In this document: one piece after another, positions 17,723-27,106 of the stretch
How the letters are laid out: every line of letters starts with the position of its first letter
How positions within the stretch are numbered: the first letter of the stretch is position 1
Assembly (NCBI GenBank): GCA_020831765.1
Contig: JAFIFY010000183.1
Span: 1 to 64,000 of the forward strand
DNA length: 64,000 bases
Reading direction: 5' to 3'
Source of the DNA: Phycisphaeraceae bacterium
Lineage (GTDB): Bacteria; Planctomycetota; Phycisphaerae; Phycisphaerales; Phycisphaeraceae
The notes under the pieces: generated by a model
What the model was told of the DNA's origin: nothing
Seen by the model: the letters and a program-made list of their open reading frames with translations, nothing else
Database searches by the model: none
Made by a program: the position numbers and the translations under genes

Positions 17723-18487
17723 ATGAGCGATTTCGATCATGATGATTCAGCACCGGGAACGACACCCGGCCAGGAGGATGACGCCGAGCGAACCATGCCG
17801 CTTTCGGCCATGGGGGCTGAGGACCTGCCCCATGCCGACGACGGTGATTATCAATCCGTCCGAAAGTCCAGCAAGCTGTTCAGCCACGGGTCGATGCTGC
17901 TGGTGCTCGTGGCGGTGATCGCCGCCGGCGCCATCTTCGCCATGCGCCAGACCACCACGGTGGGCACCGGCCATACCGTGGACCGCGCGGTCGAAGCCAA
18001 GATCGAACAGGCCCTGGCCAAGCTGAGCCGTCCGCACGCGATGTCCCCCGACGATCCGCTGGCGCCGGACAACCTCAGCACGATGAACCAGGAGACCGAT
18101 GCGATCGTCGCTTTGTTCCACGACGATGTCACCGAGCGACAGGTTCCCCTGGAGTATGTCCAGAAGGATCCGTTCGTCCTCTATCAGCCGCCGGCCGAGA
18201 TCGAGGTCTCCGTCGGCCCCCAGGGCCCCAGTCTCGAAGAAATCGAGGCACAGAAGCGGGCCGCGGCCATCGCCGCCCGGGAACGAGCCCTGCGCGAGGA
18301 ACTCAGGCGAATGCGCTGTGATGCGATCATGGGCGATCTGGTGATGATCAATGGCACCGCGCTGCGTCGCGGCATGACCATCGGCAGCTTCACCATCGTC
18401 GAAGTCCGCCGTTCGTCGGTCATCCTCAGGGCCGATGACTTTGGCTTTCGACTGCACATGAACGGTGATGTCGAAACGCTCGACTGA
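17723..18487 (+). CDS. PilP-like pilus assembly protein, single membrane segment
   Basis: A 254-residue protein. Residues 1-50 are acidic and cytoplasmic, with a membrane segment at about 57-73 (SMLLVLVAVIAAGAIFA). The periplasmic part has the motif QKDPFVLYQPP (about 146-156), like the KDPF of PilP, then an Ala/Arg/Glu helix (about 170-200) and a small beta domain (MINGTALRRGMTIGSFTIVE...VETLD) resembling the HR or PilP C-terminal fold. By position and motif it is the PilP counterpart linking PilN/O to the secretin, although it is membrane-spanning and not a lipoprotein. Confidence 0.65.
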   Translation: MSDFDHDDSAPGTTPGQEDDAERTMPLSAMGAEDLPHADDGDYQSVRKSSKLFSHGSMLLVLVAVIAAGAIFAMRQTTTVGTGHTVDRAVEAKIEQALAKLSRPHAMSPDDPLAPDNLSTMNQETDAIVALFHDDVTERQVPLEYVQKDPFVLYQPPAEIEVSVGPQGPSLEEIEAQKRAAAIAARERALREELRRMRCDAIMGDLVMINGTALRRGMTIGSFTIVEVRRSSVILRADDFGFRLHMNGDVETLD

Positions 18488-18571
18488 TCCGAATCCCCCG
18501 ACGCCGCGCGCCCCGACGCGGCCCGATACAGGCGAACCACGACGTCGGCTCGATTTCAGGAACGATCATCC

Positions 18572-20398
18572 ATGCTGGGTAGCGAACTCGAAGACTGGCT
18601 CAAAGACCCCGAATCGTCGCCACCACCGGCGCAATTCGTGCGCGATACCAGCTCGCTGTCGGACCTGTGGGTGCCCGAGCACAATGCGCCGGCGCGCCAG
18701 AGCACCGATCTGGGCGAGTTGCTGCTGGATCAGACCAGGATCACGCCAGGCCAGCTCAGTCAGGCCAGACAACTCCAGACCAAGAATCCCAATACGCCAC
18801 TGGCCGACATTCTTTATGAGATGGGCCTTGATGAGGATGTCCTGCAACGGGCCGTGGCCACGCTCTCGGGGCTTCCCTACGAGGAAATCGAGGATGACAA
18901 CCTCGAAGGCTCCAGGTACCTCCAGAAGCTGGGCGTTGATTTCTGCCGTGAACGCATGGTCCTCCCCCTCCGCGCCACCGGAACCCGGCTCACCCTCGGT
19001 GTGGTTCATCCTGATGACATGGTGATGCTCGAAGAAGTGCGCATGCGCATCGGCATGCCGGTCAAACCGGTCATCGTCCGGCGCAGCGCCATCAACGCCA
19101 TCCTCGAAAAGCTCCGCGAGGAAAGCACGCCCGAAGTGGCCATGAGCGTCGATGAAATCGTCGCGGACATCGATGAAGATGATGTCGAGGTCGTCCAGCA
19201 GGACAAGGAAGAGCTGGACTTGGAGAAAATGGCCGGTGAAAGCCCGGTCATCCGCCTGGTGAACTACATCATCTTCACCGCGGTCAAGGAGGGCGCCAGC
19301 GATATCCATATCGAGCCGGGCGAGAAGAAGCTCAAGGTCCGGTACCGCATCGATGGCGTTCTGTTCGAATCGATGAGTCCGCCCCATCCCATGCACCCGG
19401 CCATCATCTCGCGTCTGAAGATCATGGCCAATCTCGACATCTCCGAGCGCCGCCTGCCCCAGGATGGCCGCATCCGCGCCATGATCCACGGCCGCAAGCT
19501 GGACCTTCGACTTTCCACCCTACCCACGGCCTATGGTGAGAAGGCGGTCATGCGTATCCTCGATACGCGATCGATCTCCGTGCCGCTGGATGAGCTGGGC
19601 ATGAACGAGGATGAACTGCTGATGTGGAAGCGGCAGATCGATCAGCCGCACGGCATCATCCTGGTCACCGGCCCGACCGGCAGCGGTAAGACGACGACGC
19701 TGTACGCCTCGCTCGGGCAGATGGATCGAACGAGCCTGAACATCTCCACCGTCGAGGATCCGGTGGAATACAACTTGAGCGGCATCACCCAGACGCAGAC
19801 GCACGAGTCCATCGGCATGAGCTTCGCCGCGGCGCTCAAGTCGCTGCTCCGCCAGGATCCGGATGTGATCATGGTCGGCGAAATCCGCGACAAGGAAACG
19901 GCCACCATCGCGATCCAGGCATCGCTGACCGGCCACCTGGTGCTCTCAACGCTTCACACCAACGATGCGCCCAGCTCCATCACGCGACTGATCAACATCG
20001 GCGTCGAGCCCTACCTGATCGCCACGGCCGTCAACGCCTGTCTGGCCCAGCGGCTGGTTCGCCGCATCTGCCAGCACTGCGCCACGCAGGTTCCGCCCGA
20101 TGAAGTCATCGCCGAGCATCTGTCCATGCACGGAGTCGCCATCGACCAGATCTGGAAGGGCGCCGGCTGCGATCGGTGCCGCAACACGGGATACACGGGC
20201 CGTGTCGGTCTCTATGAATTGCTGGTTATGGACGATCGCCTCCGCGACCGGGTGGCGAGCAACCCCAATGTCACCGAGTTCCGCCGCATCTGCATCGAAC
20301 GGGGCATGAAGACTCTTCGCGAGGATGGGTTCTACAAGGTGGGCCAGGGCCGGACCACGGTGGACGAAGTGCTTCGCGTGACCGAAGCGACGATCTGA
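18572..20398 (+). CDS. pilB: Type IV pilus/type II secretion assembly ATPase (PilB/GspE)
   Basis: A 608-residue hexameric ATPase. It has the N-terminal GspE/MshE-type domain (about 48-180), the N2 domain from about 215 (VIRLVNYIIFTAVKEGASDI, IHIEPGEKKLKVRYRIDG), Walker A GPTGSGKTTTLY (about 366-377), Asp-box IHIEP, Walker B VIMVGEIRD (about 430) and a His-box TLHTND. A tetracysteine zinc motif (CQHC near 500 and CDRC near 531) is typical of extension ATPases (PilB/GspE) and not of PilT. It is the last gene of the pil set; pilC, pilT and pilin genes are not in the window. Confidence 0.92.
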   Translation: MLGSELEDWLKDPESSPPPAQFVRDTSSLSDLWVPEHNAPARQSTDLGELLLDQTRITPGQLSQARQLQTKNPNTPLADILYEMGLDEDVLQRAVATLSGLPYEEIEDDNLEGSRYLQKLGVDFCRERMVLPLRATGTRLTLGVVHPDDMVMLEEVRMRIGMPVKPVIVRRSAINAILEKLREESTPEVAMSVDEIVADIDEDDVEVVQQDKEELDLEKMAGESPVIRLVNYIIFTAVKEGASDIHIEPGEKKLKVRYRIDGVLFESMSPPHPMHPAIISRLKIMANLDISERRLPQDGRIRAMIHGRKLDLRLSTLPTAYGEKAVMRILDTRSISVPLDELGMNEDELLMWKRQIDQPHGIILVTGPTGSGKTTTLYASLGQMDRTSLNISTVEDPVEYNLSGITQTQTHESIGMSFAAALKSLLRQDPDVIMVGEIRDKETATIAIQASLTGHLVLSTLHTNDAPSSITRLINIGVEPYLIATAVNACLAQRLVRRICQHCATQVPPDEVIAEHLSMHGVAIDQIWKGAGCDRCRNTGYTGRVGLYELLVMDDRLRDRVASNPNVTEFRRICIERGMKTLREDGFYKVGQGRTTVDEVLRVTEATI

Positions 20399-20466
20399 CC
20401 GGCACGGCGCCGACCCAGCAAGGCCGTGGCCATGCCCCGCGATACGCCCCGCGAGCCGCTTCCCAC

Positions 20467-21372
20467 TCAGGCCAGTTTCAATGCGCGGGCCATGGTGGTT
20501 CCCAGGTCCGCCGGGCTCTGGGCGATCACGCAGCCGGCTTCCTCGAGCTTCTGAATCTTGGCTTCCGCGCCGCCTTCACCGCCGCTGATGATCGCTCCGG
20601 CATGTCCCATGCGCCGGCCCGGAGGCGCGGTTCGACCGGCGATGAAGGCCACCACGGGCTTGTTGACGTGCTTCTGGATGAACGTCGCCGCCTGCTCCTC
20701 ATCGGAACCGCCGATCTCACCGATCAGCAGGACGCCATCGGTCTCCGGGTCGGTGTTGTAAAGCGCCAGGCAGTCGATGAAGTTCATGCCGCGGACCGGG
20801 TCGCCGCCGATGCCGATGCACGTCGTCTGCCCGATGCCGAGGTTGGCCGTCTGCCAGACCGCCTCGTAGGTCAGGGTGCCGCTGCGGCTGATGATGCCGA
20901 CCGCGCGTCGGGTTTCGGACTGTTCGGCGGACTTGTGGATGTAGCCGGGCATGATCCCGATCTTGCACTGGCCCGGGGTGATGATGCCCGGGCAGTTGGG
21001 ACCGATAAGACGCACGCCCCGATAATGCGCATCGAGCACGCGCCGGACCCGCACCATATCCAGAACCGGGATGCCCTCGGTGATGCAGACGATCAGTTCG
21101 ATGCCCGCATCGGCGGCTTCGAGGATCGCATCGCTGGCAAACGCCGGGGGCACGAAGATCATGGTGGCGGTGGCGGCGGTGGCCTGGACGGCCTCATCGC
21201 AGGTATTGAAGATGGGCAGGCCGTTGGGGTCGGTCATGCCGCCCTTGTTGGGCACCACGCCACCGACCATCTGGGTGCCGTATTCCAGGCACGCCTTGGT
21301 GTGAAAGGCGCCCGCCGCGCCGGTGATGCCCTGGCAGATCACGCGGGTGTTGCGATCGACAAGAATGCTCAT
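20467..21372 (-). CDS. sucD: Succinate-CoA ligase (ADP/GDP-forming) subunit alpha
   Basis: A 301-residue alpha subunit that binds CoA and carries the phosphohistidine of succinyl-CoA synthetase in the TCA cycle. The start [19 protein letters not shown] is canonical. The CoA-binding region is [18 protein letters not shown], the central motif is [13 protein letters not shown], and [16 protein letters not shown] and GIGGDPVRG follow. The active-site His is in [12 protein letters not shown] (about 242-253). The ATG at 21372 is chosen by homology; no clear ribosome site precedes it. The beta subunit gene sucC is not adjacent. Confidence 0.94.
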   Translation of the reverse strand: MSILVDRNTRVICQGITGAAGAFHTKACLEYGTQMVGGVVPNKGGMTDPNGLPIFNTCDEAVQATAATATMIFVPPAFASDAILEAADAGIELIVCITEGIPVLDMVRVRRVLDAHYRGVRLIGPNCPGIITPGQCKIGIMPGYIHKSAEQSETRRAVGIISRSGTLTYEAVWQTANLGIGQTTCIGIGGDPVRGMNFIDCLALYNTDPETDGVLLIGEIGGSDEEQAATFIQKHVNKPVVAFIAGRTAPPGRRMGHAGAIISGGEGGAEAKIQKLEEAGCVIAQSPADLGTTMARALKLA

Positions 21373-21721
21373 GGGAAGGAGTTCCGGGTATGGACGTTCA
21401 AACGCACCAGCGCAAATCGGCATGCGCGGGGGGTAGAGAGCATACCGATTCGCGGCCGCCAAAGCCAGATCAGCCACGGCCGCCGCGCCATCCACCGACC
21501 TGGCCAAGGTCCGGAATTCCCGGCCTGACCCCTCGACACGTTTCGCTCGCATCCGGACCCGCGCCCCGGCGCTCGCGCCCAGCCCCCGGGGCTCGACGGT
21601 CCAACGCCGCCAACCCGCCCGGCCACTGGCCGATCCGATGGCCGCGGGTCGATAAATCCCATGGTTCGGCGATGCTTCCCCGACGGGAGCGGCGATCGCC
21701 CGGACCGGGAGTTTTTTTACC
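21373..21721. other. 349-bp intergenic region between divergent sucD and nucleotidyltransferase genes
   Basis: It must hold the promoters of both genes, but I see no strong sigma70 match. The frames that cross it are out-of-frame extensions with no ribosome sites. Confidence 0.4.
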
Positions 21722-22813
21722 ATGCTTGACTGGCGGCAAGCCTGCATTCCGCTCAAGTCCTCGATCCTCGAAGCGATCGCCATCATCGACCGGGCCGCGA
21801 TGGGCCTGGGATTGGTGGTCGATCCGCACCATCGGCTTCACGGCACCATCACCGATGGCGATGTACGCCGGGGTCTGTTGCGCGGCGTGGGCATGGATCA
21901 GCCGGTCGCCGAGATCATGAACCCCATGCCCATCGTCGCCGAGCAGGATGAAAACCGCGATGTGGTCATGACCCGGATGCGCGAAAAATCCATCCGCCAC
22001 ATGCCCGTGGTCGATGGGCTCGGGCGGCTGATCGATGTCTGGCTGCTGGATCAACTGGCCCGGACGGCCGGGCCGGACAACTGGGTCGTCCTCATGGCCG
22101 GCGGCCAGGGGATGCGCCTCCGTCCGCTGACCGAGGACCTGCCCAAGCCGCTGTTGGCCGTCGGCGAGAGACCCATCCTTCAGACCATCCTCGAAGGGCT
22201 GATCGATGCCGGCTTCCGCCGCTTCTTCTTCAGCGTCAACTACAAGGCCGAGATGATCGAATCGATCTTCGGCAACGGCGAAAACTGGGGCGTCGAGATT
22301 CAATACCTGCGGGAGTGCGAGCCGCTGGGCACGGCCGGCTCCCTTCGACTGCTGCCGGAAACGCCAACGCGGCCGCTGCTGGTGATGAACGCCGATCTCC
22401 TGACACGCGTCGATTACGTCAAGCTGCTGGATTTTCACACCCTGCACAAAGCCGCCGCCACCATGTGCGTGCGCGGCTATGACCTTGAAGTCCCCTACGG
22501 CGTGGTGCGGACCGATGAACATCACCTGGTCGGCATCGAAGAAAAACCCAGGCGACAGTTCCTGGTCAACGCCGGCATCTACGTCCTGAACCCGGATGTT
22601 CTGGAACTGATCCCCTCCGGTGGCCATATGGACATGACAGCCCTCTTCGAGCAGGTCCGCGAAACGGGGCGGCCCGCGACGGTCTTTCCCATCCGCGAAT
22701 ACTGGATGGACATCGGCCGGATGGATGACTTCCAGCAGGCCAACCAGGATTACCCCCACATCTTCAAGGCCCGACTTCCCAACCCCAACGAACCGAAATT
22801 CGACGCGGCATGA
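21722..22813 (+). CDS. CBS-domain sugar-1-phosphate nucleotidyltransferase
   Basis: A 363-residue fusion. Two CBS domains (about 1-115: [55 protein letters not shown]) are followed by a nucleotidyltransferase (about 120-350). Its signature is [20 protein letters not shown] then [10 protein letters not shown], plus [13 protein letters not shown] and [16 protein letters not shown]. This architecture is known in PtmE/LegF-type and mannose-1-phosphate guanylyltransferase relatives that supply nucleotide sugars for glycan synthesis. The exact sugar cannot be told. The CBS pair may sense adenylates. The gene stands alone. Confidence 0.85.
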   Translation: MLDWRQACIPLKSSILEAIAIIDRAAMGLGLVVDPHHRLHGTITDGDVRRGLLRGVGMDQPVAEIMNPMPIVAEQDENRDVVMTRMREKSIRHMPVVDGLGRLIDVWLLDQLARTAGPDNWVVLMAGGQGMRLRPLTEDLPKPLLAVGERPILQTILEGLIDAGFRRFFFSVNYKAEMIESIFGNGENWGVEIQYLRECEPLGTAGSLRLLPETPTRPLLVMNADLLTRVDYVKLLDFHTLHKAAATMCVRGYDLEVPYGVVRTDEHHLVGIEEKPRRQFLVNAGIYVLNPDVLELIPSGGHMDMTALFEQVRETGRPATVFPIREYWMDIGRMDDFQQANQDYPHIFKARLPNPNEPKFDAA

Positions 22814-22835
22814 TCCACACCAGGCCCGGGCATCA

Positions 22836-22880
22836 CCCGGAGTCGCCCCCGGATCGCCCCCGGAGTCGCCCCCGGAAACG
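22836..22880. repeat. CCCGGAGTCGCCC short tandem repeat
   Basis: Three to four copies of a 12-13 base unit (CCCGGAGTCGCCC, CCGGATCGCCCC, CGGAGTCGCCCC, CGGAAACGG) fill the gap between the nucleotidyltransferase and mod genes, which are convergent. The minus strand reads TTCCGGGGGCGACTCCGG, which matches the core of the repeat at 30572-30630 on the other side of the restriction-modification module. Confidence 0.7.
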
Positions 22881-22887
22881 GACATCA

Positions 22888-25800
22888 TCACTCCACCCGG
22901 AACACCTTCATCACCTCATCGCCCAGGTGATTGATCACCTTCACCGCGATCCGGCCGCCCTCGGGCTTGTCGAACGGGCGGGAGGTGTCGCTGTGCAGCG
23001 TCTCCCAGGCATCCTCGTTGATCTCGGCCTTGAGTGTCGTCTTAAGGCTCTTGTAAGGGTCGTTAGCGCCCAGGAAGTAGGCGTGGCGGACGAAGAAGCT
23101 CTCGCCGTTGTAGTCGGTGTCGATGAACCAGCAGGCTATCCCGGAGGCCCCGTCGCTGCGGACCTCGCCGGTGTTCGGGTGGAACACATCCACGCCGTTG
23201 ATCCGCACCTGAATCTGGCCGCTCGTGCCGCCGGAGCCCTGCGAAGACGCATCCTCAGCCTCGCCGCCCTCAGCCGGGAAGATGTCGATGTCCGGCTCGC
23301 CGAAGATCACGAACAGGTTGCCCTTGCCGGTGTTCTTAAGATCGTCGGCCATGTGCAGGTCGGCGTTCATCCGGGCCTTGAGCACCGGGATGCGGCCGAG
23401 CTTGTCGAACTCCGATGAGTGGGCATCATAGTTGAACGCGCAGGCGATCAGGACATCAAAGCCCGCATCACCGGCCTCCCGCGCTGCCAGCACCAGGTCC
23501 TGGCGGCTGACCGTGCCGAACTCCGGCCCGATGAAGATGCCCGCCCGACGCGCATCACCCCCGGAACCCCCCTTGCCGTCGGCATACAGGCCCTCAGCGC
23601 AGATGTAATTGCCCGGCCAGCCCTTGATGCTGCTGAAATCGATCTTGTCTTCCTTGTGCGCCTGCTGCACGCCGGCCGTCCTGAGGTTCTCCAGGATCAT
23701 CTCGACGAAGCCGCCACCGTCGGCCACCGGTTCGGAGCCGGCCTGCTGCGGGTCGATCAGTTCATCGTTCTCGTCCACACCCATCACGCGGTGCGGACTG
23801 AGCGACTCGACCGTGAACGGACCGGCGACACGGACCTTGCTCCGGTCCTCGTAGGGCTTGTCGTAGAGGTATTCGTAGTCGGCCTTGGCGGCGATGGAGG
23901 CGTCGATCTCCTTCTGCCGGGCGATGCGAGCCTTCCAGAACGCCTCCAGCGCCTGCTTCGCGCCATCTGGCCAGCCGTCGGGCGCTTCGCGCGGGACTTC
24001 CCATTCCAGCAGCGCCCCGGTCGGGGCATCCTCGCCGGAGGGCAACTTGACCGTCTTGCCCTCGGGCGCTGCGAAGTCAACGGCCTTGCCCGACCGGCCG
24101 CCGGTGGAGACCTCAAAGGGCTTAGGCGGATTCTTGCGAAGCGCGGCATTCAGGTCGGCCAGCGCGTTCTCCACCACCGGCTGCGTCTGCTCCCAGATCA
24201 CGTCAATTTCGGCGTTGCGCACAATCGAGCTGAGCATGATGTGCGGGACACGCTCGTAGACGAATCCTTGGCGAATGTTCCCGCGCGTGGATGCATTCGA
24301 AGGTTCACTTCGGCTGATCTCGGCTTCCTTGACCTGACCCTCGGGCGAGTCGGCCAGCAGGTAGTACGGATACCTGGCCCCCATGATCCGTGCACGAGCC
24401 AATGCTAATGAAACTCGGGATGTGTCGATCGTAATCCATCGACGGCCCCATTGCTCGGCGACAAAGGCGGTGGTGCCTGAACCGCAAGTCGGATCGAGCA
24501 CGAGATCGCCAGGGTCGGTGACCATGAGAATAGCCCGGGCAACCACCTTTTCTGATGTTTCCACCACATATCGCTTCTCAGACGTGAAGCCGGCAACTCC
24601 TGTGTCGGACCAGACATTATCCTCTGCAATAGCGGCGAAGTCGTCGAAGAATCGGACGTAGTACAAACCATTGGCAGTAGCGCTCAATCGATCTGCTTTC
24701 TTCAGTCGATCCATGCCAACTTCATTTGTCTTCCACCGAACGCGATCCGACGGGCGAATAGTTCTTCCCTCAAAACCTACGCCAAACCATGAAGCAGCGC
24801 CCTCACCCTTGTCTCGACCAACACTCTGGCTTGTGAGGTTGTCGATTCTGAAGACTTTGCCGTCTTCGGGAATCGGCTCCAGGCCCGCCTGTTCGGCTGA
24901 ACTGAGCTTCCGCTCACTCAGGTCTGGAAGACGAAGCTTCGTATACGCTGATCCGCCCGATCCGCCAACTTGCTTGACTGCGAATGGCTGGCGGTATTTC
25001 AGCTTCTGACGGTCTTTGGCGTACATCAGCAGCATGTCGTATGTGCCAGCAATGAACTCTGATGTTGCCCCTGCAGTCTTAGAGAAGACGATCTGAGAAA
25101 CGAGATTGTCGGCCCCAAAGACTTCATCGAGCAGGGCACGAACTAAATGGCTGTTCTCTTCGCCTATCTGAACCAGTATTGCCCCCGAAGAATGCAGCAG
25201 ATCTCGACCGACGGTCAGTCGGTCACGAAGGTAGGTCAGGTACGAATGGATACCGTCCCGCCACGTGTCACGGAATGCCTTGACCTGCTCGGGCTCGCGG
25301 GTGATGTGTTCGACGTTGCCGTCCTTGACATCACGGCTGGTGGTGGACCACTGGAAGTTGGAATTGAACTTGATGCCGTAGGGCGGGTCGATGTAGATGC
25401 ACTGCACCTGGCCGCGCAGCCCTTCGCGCTCGGCCAGTGAGGCCATCACCTGGAGCGAATCGCCCAGGATCATGCGGTTGGTCCAGTTGGCATCGTGCTG
25501 GTAGAACTCGGTGCGGGCGTTGGCATCGGGCAGGCCGTTGAAGTCGGCGAACAGGTCGGGGAAGAGGCTGGGCTCGTCCTTCTCCGCTTGCTCTCGTTCC
25601 TTGCGTTGTGTGCGACGGATGAGGTCGTCGACGAGTACCTTGGGGTGGACCTTCTCCTGGATATAGAGCGGCGGCGCGTGGACGATCAGGTCCGACCAGT
25701 CCTGCTCATCCTTACCCCGCCAGACGAGCTGGGGGTCCAGATCGCGGTTGCGGCCGGCCTTTTCCTCGTCCAGCCCGGCCGCATCTCGCGGGTAGGCGAC

Positions 25801-25929
25801 CCTGATCGGCCGCGCCTGGTCCTCCGGCACCACCGATTCAAGCTCGGCCGTCGGGATATTCCGCCGCGATGATTCCTCGTGGGTGAGCGTCTCGACGGTC
25901 TTTTTTCTTGTCGTTTTCTTCTTGGCCAT
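22888..25929 (-). CDS. Type III-like site-specific DNA methyltransferase (Mod)
   Basis: A 1013-residue probable adenine-N6 methyltransferase. The catalytic motif IYIDPPYGIKF (DPPY at 181-184) precedes the SAM-binding motif LVLDPTCGSGTTAFVAEQWG (477-496), the beta-class order used by type III Mod proteins. The likely target-recognition region is 285-460 between them. The C-terminal 480 residues are an unusually long extension of unknown role. The ATG at 25929 follows GGGAG. Positions about 24390-25200 have roughly 50 percent G+C against 65-75 percent on both sides, suggesting a swapped specificity segment. It is the last gene of res-DUF3800-mod. Confidence 0.88.
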   Translation of the reverse strand: MAKKKTTRKKTVETLTHEESSRRNIPTAELESVVPEDQARPIRVAYPRDAAGLDEEKAGRNRDLDPQLVWRGKDEQDWSDLIVHAPPLYIQEKVHPKVLVDDLIRRTQRKEREQAEKDEPSLFPDLFADFNGLPDANARTEFYQHDANWTNRMILGDSLQVMASLAEREGLRGQVQCIYIDPPYGIKFNSNFQWSTTSRDVKDGNVEHITREPEQVKAFRDTWRDGIHSYLTYLRDRLTVGRDLLHSSGAILVQIGEENSHLVRALLDEVFGADNLVSQIVFSKTAGATSEFIAGTYDMLLMYAKDRQKLKYRQPFAVKQVGGSGGSAYTKLRLPDLSERKLSSAEQAGLEPIPEDGKVFRIDNLTSQSVGRDKGEGAASWFGVGFEGRTIRPSDRVRWKTNEVGMDRLKKADRLSATANGLYYVRFFDDFAAIAEDNVWSDTGVAGFTSEKRYVVETSEKVVARAILMVTDPGDLVLDPTCGSGTTAFVAEQWGRRWITIDTSRVSLALARARIMGARYPYYLLADSPEGQVKEAEISRSEPSNASTRGNIRQGFVYERVPHIMLSSIVRNAEIDVIWEQTQPVVENALADLNAALRKNPPKPFEVSTGGRSGKAVDFAAPEGKTVKLPSGEDAPTGALLEWEVPREAPDGWPDGAKQALEAFWKARIARQKEIDASIAAKADYEYLYDKPYEDRSKVRVAGPFTVESLSPHRVMGVDENDELIDPQQAGSEPVADGGGFVEMILENLRTAGVQQAHKEDKIDFSSIKGWPGNYICAEGLYADGKGGSGGDARRAGIFIGPEFGTVSRQDLVLAAREAGDAGFDVLIACAFNYDAHSSEFDKLGRIPVLKARMNADLHMADDLKNTGKGNLFVIFGEPDIDIFPAEGGEAEDASSQGSGGTSGQIQVRINGVDVFHPNTGEVRSDGASGIACWFIDTDYNGESFFVRHAYFLGANDPYKSLKTTLKAEINEDAWETLHSDTSRPFDKPEGGRIAVKVINHLGDEVMKVFRVE

Positions 25930-26239
25930 GTTGTTCTGGCTCCCGGCCCCGAGTCCGCTTGATCTGTCGAGCATCAAATAAACCGGATGGCCACTGGCCC
26001 AATATATCGGGGGTTTTGCAAGCTCAGCGCCCCAGATGTAGTGGGTGTCGATAATTCAGTCAAATAACCGTCAAATAAACGGCCTGTGGCGGGCTTCCAT
26101 CCTTACTCGCGCGGCCAATGGTTCTCACGGGCGCCATGCTTGACAGTGTCAACCCTGGGGCCTACGTTAATTGTGCGGGTTCGGCCAAGGAACTGCCACG
26201 GTGGTTCCGAGGGCATTACCCGCTTTTTTCTGCGCCGAG
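25930..26239. promoter_or_regulatory. 310-bp mod upstream region with TCAAATAA repeats and a palindrome
   Basis: Three copies of TCAAATAA(A)CCG lie at 25974-25986, 26060-26070 and 26071-26082. A near-perfect palindrome TTGACA-G-TGTCAA lies at 26140-26152. On the plus strand TTGACA is followed after 17 bases by TACGTT (26163-26168), a weak promoter pointing antisense into the DUF3800 gene. No gene was seen here. The repeats could be operator sites controlling mod. Confidence 0.45.
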
Positions 26240-27106
26240 TCATCTCGCATCATAGAGATCGGGGACGAAGAACGTGCCATACGTGGTGAACGTTTTGCCG
26301 TCGCGGTACCCATCTCCGTGCCAGAAGGCTTTCTTCATGATCCGGACGAATGGCTCGATCTCCGGGCGCGTGGGTTCGGTCATCTGATCCGCAAGCCGCC
26401 AGCCCCAGTTCAGGCAATAGATGCACAAATCGGCGGCCTGAACACCGTAAGCCATATCCGATTCGACGAACAACGGCACGGGAACGATCCATTGGGTTCT
26501 CTGTCGACCGGTTTGCGTCAACGTGAAATACCGTTCCATGCACCGCACCATCTGGTGATCGGTCCGCTTCTGGGTTACATCCATGACCAGCAAGCCCATT
26601 TCCTGATTGCCTTCCAGGAAATAGAAGAACCTTTCAAGCAGGAACACAATGTCTTTTCGCAGCATATCCGGTGATCTGCGTGAAGGCTTGGCATGGCGTG
26701 GCACGATCGCGGCGAATATCCGGGCATCATGGCTGTTGAGCAGTTCGATCACCCCTTCGGCCATGGCAATGCAGGCCTGCCCGTAGGCTGCGAACTGTTC
26801 AGCCCGGGGCCTGCGCTTCTGCTTGCCATTGTTCAGAAAGTTCAGAGCATGCTTGCGCCGCAAAGCCGCGTCCATGCGGTCTTGCTGCTTCTCCCATCTG
26901 AAACATCGCGTTCGCAATAGCTTGCCGCCCTTGATCTCCAGGCCGTATTCGCGGAGGTTCGCCCCAAAGATGGATTGTTCAAGATTGCGTACCGCCAGGA
27001 TGAACGGCCAGAGTTTTCGGGCATGGATGGCAAAGCCGCCATGGACCTCGTAGGGTGCTTTCTTGTGATCATGCCCGCTTTCATCAAGGAATAGAAGCCA
27101 ACTCAT
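26240..27106 (-). CDS. DUF3800 family protein
   Basis: A 288-residue member of DUF3800, an RNase H/transposase-like fold family found in defence islands. The signature FLDESGH (residues 5-11) supplies the first acidic residue. LLVMDVTQKR (about 166-175) holds another Asp, and GVQAADLCIYCLNW (about 213-226) carries the QxADL motif. A nuclease function is proposed for the family but not established. Its ATG overlaps the TGA of the res gene, so it is translationally coupled to it. The G+C content (about 53 percent in the parts counted) is lower than that of res, which hints at separate acquisition. Confidence 0.8.
   Translation of the reverse strand: MSWLLFLDESGHDHKKAPYEVHGGFAIHARKLWPFILAVRNLEQSIFGANLREYGLEIKGGKLLRTRCFRWEKQQDRMDAALRRKHALNFLNNGKQKRRPRAEQFAAYGQACIAMAEGVIELLNSHDARIFAAIVPRHAKPSRRSPDMLRKDIVFLLERFFYFLEGNQEMGLLVMDVTQKRTDHQMVRCMERYFTLTQTGRQRTQWIVPVPLFVESDMAYGVQAADLCIYCLNWGWRLADQMTEPTRPEIEPFVRIMKKAFWHGDGYRDGKTFTTYGTFFVPDLYDAR

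Noticed and set aside
22836-22880. CRISPR-like array
   Set aside because: Units are 12-13 bases with no spacers; it is a simple tandem repeat. No CRISPR array or cas gene was seen anywhere in the window.
26140-26168. Plus-strand promoter making an antisense RNA to DUF3800
   Set aside because: The -35 box is perfect but TACGTT is a poor -10 box; kept only as a possibility within the regulatory region.
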